DNA of 40,176 bases from Candidatus Poribacteria bacterium. Its GTDB lineage: Bacteria > Poribacteria > WGA-4E > WGA-3G. The position numbers and the translations under genes were made by a program. Below, in pieces: positions 33,506 through 40,176 of this stretch. The notes beneath the pieces are model-generated. The model was given only the letters and a program-made list of their open reading frames with translations, was not told the origin of the DNA and made no database searches. Location of the stretch: positions 1 to 40,176 of the forward strand of contig JAJEAG010000058.1 in NCBI GenBank assembly GCA_022824265.1, read 5' to 3'. How positions within the stretch are numbered: the stretch's first letter is position 1; each line of letters starts with the position of its first letter.

Positions 33506-36501
33506 TGAAAATGTGCAGAAAATGTGTTGGTTCAATGTGGATACAAAATCTCAATATTTACTTGATTATTCTGGTATGCTTCGGCTTACTTGTAGGGATA
33601 CAAGGGCAAGTGTCCGCGCAGCGAGGTCAGGGTACGATGGAAGTTGCCGAACGGGATGAAGCCACCGGCGAAGCCATCACCTTTAATTTTAACTTCACCA
33701 GTGATGAACTCAAAACCTTGTTTGAAATGCTTTCAAGAGAAACCAATCTCACCATTATCGCAAGTGAAAGTGACATCCAAGGTAAACGTTTCGCACTTAT
33801 CAACCTACAAAATGTTACACTGGATGAAGTGATAGAGAATGTCAAAACCGTTCTTGCACAGTATAACTTAACGTTTGTTAGGGTAAATAGCACACTCATT
33901 GTAACAACTTTTGAAAAAGCAATTGTAATGAATGTGCCGGTAAAAGTTATTGAGCCTGATCCCGAACAGGTTGAAATGACCGATGAAATACAGACATATA
34001 TTATTCAGTTGGAAAATGCATCTGCCTCTGACCAAGCAGGTGTTTTGAAGTCTCTATTGAATAAACAAGCAAACATATTTGCTGATTCGATGACAAACTC
34101 TCTGGTCATCACCGATGTTTCATCTAATGTCCGTAGAATCGTATCGATTTTGCAATTTGCTGATGAAGGTGAACGTTCTCAATTAAAGATTGCTTTAGTT
34201 CCACTAACTTACGCGGACGCTGAGTCTTTAGAAAATACACTTGAAAGTGTTTTTGAGAATAACGAAGAAGATGGCAAACAGCCACGAAGTCAACTTGATA
34301 TGGACCCCGAGGAGATCAAACAGGCAATTGAAGAAGGTTTAGGTGTTCCATTGACTGTGGGTATGGTTGAGGTTGAGGCAGAAACCAATTCAAATACCAT
34401 AATACTTAAATCCACCGAAGATAATTTAACCATACTTAAAGAGATTATCCTTCATCTTGATAAAGCCCCAACATTATCGACCGAAATTCGCACCTATCAT
34501 CTCGAATATGCAATAGCAGAGGATGTTGCAACAACACTGGAAGAGATCATCACTGGAGAAGATATTCAAGGGGGTGGTAGGAGAAGTTTTGATAGAGAAG
34601 ATATATTGGAAATGATGACGTATCGACGTAGAGAAGGTGACACAAGTGATCTTTTTCAAGGTATAGTCGGTTTGGTGAATATCTCCCGTGATGATAGGTT
34701 GAATATCGTTTTTGTTTCTTCTGACCCGCGCAATTTCACTATTATTGATAAGATTATTGAAACACTTGATCAAAAACAGACAGAAAACGAGTTCAAGATG
34801 TACTTACTTGAATTTGCAGATGCTGCAACGCTCAAACAAAACTTAGAAACACTGTTTGAAGGTGAAGATACAGGTGGCAGCAGTAGTAGTCGGTATAGTT
34901 GGTGGGACAGGGATAGTAGATCCTCAAACCAAGATTCTGGCTTTGGGGTACAAGGTACTGTTAATATGGTTGAAGATGTTAGACTCAATGCGCTTCTTAT
35001 TTCTACATCCTCCCAGAATTTTTCGATGATAGATGAGTTAATTGAACAACTTGATGTCAACCTACCCGACCAAGAATGGGGTTCTCGGATCTTTTACCTG
35101 AAGCATGCTGATGCAGAAAATGTGTCAAACCTGATTAACACACATTATCAGGGCAACCAAGACAATGTCGGTAATTATGATAGTTACTATTATTATCGCT
35201 ACTATCTTCCGCAACGTCAAACAACAAACCAAGCCCAAGGTTCACTTGCGGGTAATGTTGCAGCCCAACCGTTAGCTAGTCATAATGCTCTTATTGTAAC
35301 AACAGGGACAAAACGCAATTTTGAACTTATTGAAGACTTTATTAAGCAGATTGATATACCTACACCCGAAGCACAGACAGAGGTCACTGCTACAATTCGG
35401 CTTGAATATGCCACAGCAGATGCTATTGCACAAGTGCTTGCGCAAGTATGGCAAGACCCACAATCAGAGGATGAGGAATTCGGATTTAGTAGGTTCTTCC
35501 GTTCAAGTTCCAATGAGGACGAACCAACAGACATTAATTCTCTTTACGGTAAAGTCACTGTTTATGCTGATCCAGATACGAATTCGCTTATTGTCACAAC
35601 CCGCCGTCGCTATCTTGATCAGGTGAAAGCACTCATCAAACAACTTGATTTTGTCCGTGGACAGGTGCGAATTGATATTAAGATCCTGGAAGTTACACTT
35701 GATGAAACAACCAAACTCGGTATAGAAATGGCTGCAAATGAAAGAAGACTTGCAGGATTAGAACTCAGTCCAGATAATCCTCTTGTCGGTGATATGAACG
35801 CAGAACTTGGACTTGGACAAGAAATTTCAGGTTTTAACTATAGTTTAGCAACAAAAGAGTACGTAGCACTCCTACACACTCTTATTCGTGAGAATAAAGT
35901 CAAAACGCTTTCAACGCCGACAATTACGACCCGTGACAGTCGTCCTGCTACTTGGAGCAGTGGTAGACGTATTCCATACCTACAGAGTGTTGATACAAAT
36001 AGTATTCTCGGAGACACCGCAACACAACCACTATTCAACTACGATTTTATTGACCCACCCGTCGGAATTAACATTTCTCTCACTCCTTTTATCGCAAGAT
36101 CACAGGCGAGTGAAAATGGGAAACGAACAATCGGTTTAGATATTACAAATATCAGTGCAAGTAACTTCATTGAATTTACAGACTTTAATGCACCAATTAC
36201 AGATGATAACTCTCTCAGTGCCTATGTTGATGTTGAAGATGGCCAGCAACTTATCGTTGGAGGTATCATACGTAAGAAGCAGAAACAGGTAGAAAATAAA
36301 GTTCCTATCCTCGGAGATATTCCATTACTTGGAAGGCTCTTTAAAAGCACTGAAACCGAAGTTCAAGATACGGAGATTGTTTTCATAATTACGCCTCATA
36401 TCTTTGATATAAAGCAGCCCGATGATATCAAGAAGCAAAAACAGATTGCTGATGATTGGCAAAAGAATGGGAAGTCAAATATAGAGAATTCAATTAAATA
36501 A
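33505..36501 (+). CDS. gspD: Type II secretin GspD, copy 1, with expanded N-repeat region
   Basis: GspD forms the outer-membrane pore. The 998-residue protein has a hydrophobic leader (about 18-37), an N0 domain (about 58-147), then six N1-type repeats of the pattern yxLxyAdAxxvxxxL...N.LiV..: about 162-225, 227-320, 327-423, 429-518, 527-618 and 628-717. Gly/Ser or acidic loops lie inside several of them. The secretin domain (718-970) holds ILEVTLDETTKLGIEM and VENKVPILGDIPLLGRLFKS (929-948). Typical GspD has N0 plus three N domains and 650-750 residues. No lipobox or pilotin S-domain is evident. It overlaps the previous gene by one base. Confidence 0.95.
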   Translation: MKMCRKCVGSMWIQNLNIYLIILVCFGLLVGIQGQVSAQRGQGTMEVAERDEATGEAITFNFNFTSDELKTLFEMLSRETNLTIIASESDIQGKRFALINLQNVTLDEVIENVKTVLAQYNLTFVRVNSTLIVTTFEKAIVMNVPVKVIEPDPEQVEMTDEIQTYIIQLENASASDQAGVLKSLLNKQANIFADSMTNSLVITDVSSNVRRIVSILQFADEGERSQLKIALVPLTYADAESLENTLESVFENNEEDGKQPRSQLDMDPEEIKQAIEEGLGVPLTVGMVEVEAETNSNTIILKSTEDNLTILKEIILHLDKAPTLSTEIRTYHLEYAIAEDVATTLEEIITGEDIQGGGRRSFDREDILEMMTYRRREGDTSDLFQGIVGLVNISRDDRLNIVFVSSDPRNFTIIDKIIETLDQKQTENEFKMYLLEFADAATLKQNLETLFEGEDTGGSSSSRYSWWDRDSRSSNQDSGFGVQGTVNMVEDVRLNALLISTSSQNFSMIDELIEQLDVNLPDQEWGSRIFYLKHADAENVSNLINTHYQGNQDNVGNYDSYYYYRYYLPQRQTTNQAQGSLAGNVAAQPLASHNALIVTTGTKRNFELIEDFIKQIDIPTPEAQTEVTATIRLEYATADAIAQVLAQVWQDPQSEDEEFGFSRFFRSSSNEDEPTDINSLYGKVTVYADPDTNSLIVTTRRRYLDQVKALIKQLDFVRGQVRIDIKILEVTLDETTKLGIEMAANERRLAGLELSPDNPLVGDMNAELGLGQEISGFNYSLATKEYVALLHTLIRENKVKTLSTPTITTRDSRPATWSSGRRIPYLQSVDTNSILGDTATQPLFNYDFIDPPVGINISLTPFIARSQASENGKRTIGLDITNISASNFIEFTDFNAPITDDNSLSAYVDVEDGQQLIVGGIIRKKQKQVENKVPILGDIPLLGRLFKSTETEVQDTEIVFIITPHIFDIKQPDDIKKQKQIADDWQKNGKSNIENSIK

Positions 36502-36699
36502 TTCTTGAATTCCACTTCGTCCAATTGACATACGTATACAGTCTCAGTTAGTCTGCTATACACAACTATAAACAAATCTATTTCCTTGTGAAGACATAAG
36601 TGCTAAGGCTAAAAAAGTATAACATCTAACATACAATCTAACAATTGCCATATTAAATATATATATATTGCCTAATTGAATGATTACGAGGAATTGTCA

Positions 36700-39696
36700 A
36701 TGACTAAAAAGCACAGTAATTCGGTGAAGCCGATATATCAACAATACTGTAAATTACTCATAACTTCTCTGGCGTGTATAGGACTATTCATCCTTTTACA
36801 AGGAGATTTACTCGCACAGCGAGGTCAGGGAACGATGGAAGTTGCTGAACGGGATGAAGCAACTGGCGAAGCCATCACTTTTAATTTCAACTTCACCAGT
36901 GATGAACTCAAAACTTTGTTTGAAATGCTTTCAAGAGAAACTAATCTCACTATTATCGCAAGTGAAAATGACATACAAGGTAAACGTTTTGCTCTGATCA
37001 ACCTACAAAATGTTACACTGGATGAAGTGATAGAGAATGTCAAAACCGTTCTTGCACAGTATAACTTAACGTTTGTTAGGGTAAATAGCACGCTCATTGT
37101 AACAACTTTTGAAAAAGCAATTGTAATGAATGTGCCGGTAAAACGCATTGAACCAGATCCCGAACAGGTTGAAATGACCGATGAAATACAGACATATATT
37201 ATTCAGTTGGAAAATGCATCTGCCTCTGACCAAGCAGGTGTTTTGAAGCCTCTATTGAATAGACAAGCAAACATATTTGCTGATTCGATGACAAACGCAC
37301 TCGTTATTACTGATATTTCATCTAATATCCGTAGAATCGTCTCGATTTTGCAATTTGCTGATGAAGGTGATCCGTCTCCATTAAAGATAGCATTAGTTCC
37401 ACTAACTTACGCAGACGCTGAAGCATTAGAACAAACCCTTGATAATATTTTTGATGATAACGATGAAGATAACAAACAGCCACCAAGTCAACTTGCCATG
37501 ACCCCAGAGGAGATTAGACAGACTATTGAACAAGGTTTGGGTGTGCCAATTACTGTAGGTATGGTTGAGGTAGAAGCAGAGAGCAATTCAAATACTTTAA
37601 TAATTAAATCCACCGAAGATAATTTAATTATACTTAAAGAGATTATCCAACATCTTGATAAATCCCCGAATTTGTCGACTGATATTCGTACGTATCGTCT
37701 TGACTATGCAATTGCAGAAGATGTGGTATCAATTCTTGAAAATATAATTACGGGTGGTGCAAACCAAAGTGGAGGATTTAGTAGATGGGAAGCTGAGAAA
37801 ATGCGTGCTACTCGACGCGAACGTGGTCAAACAGCTGATCTGTTTCAAGGAATTATAGGTACTGTAAATATCACTCATGATGATAGGCTTAACCTCGTCG
37901 TAGTTTCTTCTGATCCTCGTAATTATACTATCATTGAAATGATTATTAAGGAACTCGATCAAAAGCAGTCAGATAATGAGTTCAAGATGTATGTGCTTGA
38001 GTTCGCAGACGCAGCAACCCTTAAAGAGACTTTAACAACACTGTTTGAAGGTGGGGATTCGGGTGGTGATAGTAACAGGTATTGGTGGGATTGGGATAGT
38101 AGGAGTAGTAGCTCAAATCAAGATACCGGTTTTGGAGTCCAAGGCACTGTTAACATGGTTGAAGATGTTAGACTCAACGCCCTGCTAATTTCTACTGCTG
38201 CACAGAATTTTCCGATGATAGATGAATTAGTTGAGAAACTTGATGTCAACCTACCCGATCAAGAGTGGGGTTCAAGGATTTTCTATCTAAAGCATGCTGA
38301 TGCTGACCATGTATCAAATCTGCTTAATACACATTATAAAGGGGTTGATGACGGATATATAGGAGGAAGTAGTTACTCTTATTATCGTTACTATCTACCG
38401 CAACGTCAATCAACTCCACAAGCGCACGGTTCTTTGTCAGGTAAGGTATCTGCCCAACCCTTGGCTACTCACAATGCTGTTCTTGTTTCTACAGGTACTA
38501 AACGGAACTTCGACCTTATAGCAGAATTAATCAAGCAGATTGACATACCTATTCCCGAAGCTCAGCAAGAGGTTACTGAAATAATTCGGCTTGAATATGC
38601 AACCGCAGATTCTCTTGCGCAGGTGCTCGCACAAGTTTGGCAAGACCCACAAGAAGATGATGATGGAGGTTTCGGTTTTAGAATCTTTTTCAGCGATTCC
38701 AGATCTCAGCAGCAGGAACCGACAGACATTAATACTCTTTACGGGAAGGTCACTGTCTATGCTGATCCAGATACGAACTCGCTTGTCGTCACAACGCGTC
38801 GTCGGTACCTTGAACAGGTAAGAGCACTCATTAAAGAACTTGATTTCGTTCGAGGACAAGTTCGCATTGACATTAAAATCCTTGAAGTCACACTTGATGA
38901 AACGACAAAACTCGGTATAGAAATGGCTGCGAATGAAAGAAGACTTGCAGGATTAGAACTTGGACCGGACAACCCGCTTATAGGCGATACAAATGCACAA
39001 CTTGGACTTGGACAAGAAATATCAGGATTTAATTTTAGTTTAGCAACAAAAGAATATGCCGCACTCCTTCACACACTTATCCGTGAAAATAAAGTCAAAA
39101 CGCTTTCAACACCGACAATAACGACACGCGATAGTCGCGCTGCTACATGGAGCAGCGGCAGACGTATACCATATCTACAGAGCGTTGATACGAATAGCAT
39201 CCTCGGAGATACAGCAACACAACCGCTTTTCAACTACGATTTTATTGACCCACCTGTAGGTATCAACATTTCACTCACACCTTATATTGCAAAATCACAG
39301 GAGAGTGAAAATGGGAAACGGACTATCGGCTTGGATCTTACAAATATCAGTGCAAGTAACTTCATTGAATTTACTGATTTTAATGCCCCAATTACAGACG
39401 ATAACTCTCTAAGTGCCTATGTTGATATTGAGGATGGTCAACCTCTAATCGTTGGTGGGATCATACGCAAGAAGCAGAAGCAGGTTGAAAACAAAGTTCC
39501 AATCCTTGGAGATATACCCTTACTTGGAAGGCTCTTTAAAAGCACCGAAACCGAAGTACAAGATACAGAGATTGTATTCATTATTACTCCACATATCATT
39601 GACATCCAGCAACCAGATGATATCGAGAAGCAGAAAAAAATTGAGGATGAATGGCAAAAGAACAGTATGAAGGAATTTGAGGAATCCACTAATTAA
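36700..39696 (+). CDS. gspD: Type II secretin GspD, copy 2 (tandem paralogue)
   Basis: A second 998-residue secretin with the same N0, six N1-type repeats and secretin domain as its upstream neighbour. The signal-peptide region and parts of the loops differ (for example WWDWDSRSSSSNQDTGFG versus WWDRDSRSSNQDSGFG), and many synonymous sites have changed. The secretin core is almost identical in protein sequence (ILGDIPLLGRLFKS conserved). The ATG at 36700 is chosen because GAGGAA (36688-36693) lies 6 nt upstream; an in-frame TTG at 36676 has none. The 198-bp gap after copy 1 is AT-rich, with a run of TA repeats near 36655-36669, and could hold its own promoter. A terminator follows. Confidence 0.95.
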   Translation: MTKKHSNSVKPIYQQYCKLLITSLACIGLFILLQGDLLAQRGQGTMEVAERDEATGEAITFNFNFTSDELKTLFEMLSRETNLTIIASENDIQGKRFALINLQNVTLDEVIENVKTVLAQYNLTFVRVNSTLIVTTFEKAIVMNVPVKRIEPDPEQVEMTDEIQTYIIQLENASASDQAGVLKPLLNRQANIFADSMTNALVITDISSNIRRIVSILQFADEGDPSPLKIALVPLTYADAEALEQTLDNIFDDNDEDNKQPPSQLAMTPEEIRQTIEQGLGVPITVGMVEVEAESNSNTLIIKSTEDNLIILKEIIQHLDKSPNLSTDIRTYRLDYAIAEDVVSILENIITGGANQSGGFSRWEAEKMRATRRERGQTADLFQGIIGTVNITHDDRLNLVVVSSDPRNYTIIEMIIKELDQKQSDNEFKMYVLEFADAATLKETLTTLFEGGDSGGDSNRYWWDWDSRSSSSNQDTGFGVQGTVNMVEDVRLNALLISTAAQNFPMIDELVEKLDVNLPDQEWGSRIFYLKHADADHVSNLLNTHYKGVDDGYIGGSSYSYYRYYLPQRQSTPQAHGSLSGKVSAQPLATHNAVLVSTGTKRNFDLIAELIKQIDIPIPEAQQEVTEIIRLEYATADSLAQVLAQVWQDPQEDDDGGFGFRIFFSDSRSQQQEPTDINTLYGKVTVYADPDTNSLVVTTRRRYLEQVRALIKELDFVRGQVRIDIKILEVTLDETTKLGIEMAANERRLAGLELGPDNPLIGDTNAQLGLGQEISGFNFSLATKEYAALLHTLIRENKVKTLSTPTITTRDSRAATWSSGRRIPYLQSVDTNSILGDTATQPLFNYDFIDPPVGINISLTPYIAKSQESENGKRTIGLDLTNISASNFIEFTDFNAPITDDNSLSAYVDIEDGQPLIVGGIIRKKQKQVENKVPILGDIPLLGRLFKSTETEVQDTEIVFIITPHIIDIQQPDDIEKQKKIEDEWQKNSMKEFEESTN

Positions 39697-39726
39697 TCTA
39701 ATACTTTCCAAATCTTGATTTATATT

Positions 39727-39753
39727 AGGACAGGTAATTAGCCTGTCCTTTTT
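39727..39753 (+). terminator. Intrinsic terminator of the type II secretion operon
   Basis: AGGACAGG (39727-39734), a 7-nt loop and CCTGTCCT (39742-39749) form a perfect stem followed by TTTTG. It lies 31 bp after the last gspD stop codon. Confidence 0.85.
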
Positions 39754-40176
39754 GTTATAATTATAGTAATATTTGTAATTACTTGGACACTTTAGTAGAT
39801 TCGGTTTCGTAACCTAACCGAACAGATGTAAATAGTGCGGTTAGATGAAGATCAATTTATTCTTTCGGTAATATTAATTTCCTAATACCTGTAAGCGCGC
39901 TGGACTCCAATAGTAAATTACCGAATTTATTTCTTAATCTTCATTAAGCACGCTGTAATATTACACCATAATTGATACACATTCTGTAGAAGCACTCTCC
40001 GAATCGCGACTAAAAACGTTGATAATCGGAGTGAGCAAGCAACCTCCGACAGTAAAGGAAACCCTAAATACACACCTATAATCCAATTTCCTAACCACAA
40101 TACAATAAAAAGTGAATAAATTTCAAAAAAACACAAAAATTGTAAATATTTACTTGACATTAGTTAGTTACCTATG
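39754..40176. other. AT-rich intergenic region to the window edge, no gene seen
   Basis: No supported gene in these 423 bases. They contain a copy of the interspersed repeat (39984-40012). A perfect TTGACA lies at 40154-40159 only 17 bases from the end, so it may be the -35 of a promoter for a gene outside the window; the -10 cannot be checked. Confidence 0.5.
39984..40012 (+). repeat. Copy of the TAGGAG-type interspersed repeat
   Basis: CTGTAGAAGCACTCTCCGAA (39984-40003, continuing TCGCGACTA) matches the unit at 12367-12393 in its ends (TGTAGrAG and CGACTA) and in the CTCCGAwTC core. It is a single copy here, followed by a less similar GC-rich segment with GATAATCGGAGTGAGC. Confidence 0.5.

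Noticed and set aside
36655-36669. TA-rich run before gspD copy 2 as a promoter.
   Set aside because: Simple TA repeats give many -10-like matches and no -35 box is positioned properly.
33505-39696. The two gspD copies as an assembly duplication.
   Set aside because: Leaders, loops and many synonymous positions differ and the intergenic spacer is unique, so they are real paralogues; only the roughly 300-bp tract needs read-level confirmation.
39927-40160. Minus-strand frame of 77 hydrophobic residues near the right edge.
   Set aside because: It crosses the interspersed repeat, has no clear ribosome-binding site and resembles no family.

Overview
The window looks like a chromosomal segment of a Gram-negative, probably marine, uncultured bacterium with roughly 40% GC. 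A secretin-based type II secretion locus, a TolC-type outer-membrane factor and subunits with signal peptides all imply an outer membrane. Phytanoyl-CoA-dioxygenase (PhyH) paralogues, an aldo/keto reductase, a collagenase-type sugar-hydrolase fragment and HicB/Uma2 debris fit Candidatus Poribacteria or a related lineage. That placement is inference from gene content, not from a marker comparison. No rRNA, tRNA or CRISPR was seen.

Layout. (1) 1-1074: the tail of an IS transposase abuts a 5'-truncated glycoside-hydrolase-like gene. (2) 1249-9258: a complete F1Fo ATP synthase operon in the order atpZ-atpI-atpB-atpE-atpF-atpH-atpA-atpG-atpD-atpC, behind a near-consensus promoter; a paired palindromic repeat lies between atpE and atpF. 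(3) 9321-9546: two gene remnants. (4) 9530-14430, minus strand: a five-gene catabolic-looking block, M42 peptidase then a TIM-barrel protein of unknown function, and, after a repeat element, aldo/keto reductase then two PhyH-family oxygenases. (5) 14431-15435: about 1 kb without a confident gene, full of repeats, with a possible small leaderless transcription unit ending at a terminator. (6) 15436-20484: TolC-like protein, an unusually long membrane-fusion protein, a MacB/LolD-type ABC ATPase with no permease beside it, and an overlapping gene of the beta-ribofuranosylaminobenzene 5'-phosphate synthase family. (7) 20568-22172, minus strand: a sigma-70 factor followed by an NfuA-like Fe-S protein, behind an excellent promoter. 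(8) 22811-39696: a type II secretion operon, gspE-F-G-H-I-J-K, a GspL/PilM-PilN-like fusion, a GspM/PilO-like protein, then two tandem 998-residue GspD secretins and a clear terminator.

How the parts work together. The ATP synthase operon is housekeeping. In the secretion locus GspE powers GspF and the GspL/M platform, GspG-K form the pseudopilus, and GspD is the outer-membrane pore; GspC and the prepilin peptidase GspO are not in the window. The most unusual finding is the secretin pair. Each has N0 plus about six N1-type repeats, where canonical GspD has three N domains after N0. The duplicated genes have diverged at synonymous sites except for a roughly 300-bp tract in the N0/N1 region that is nearly identical, which suggests gene conversion. 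Other points of interest are the repeat family shared by three intergenic regions, the small-ORF/terminator unit at 14781-15024, and the membrane-fusion protein with a duplicated beta-barrel-like segment.
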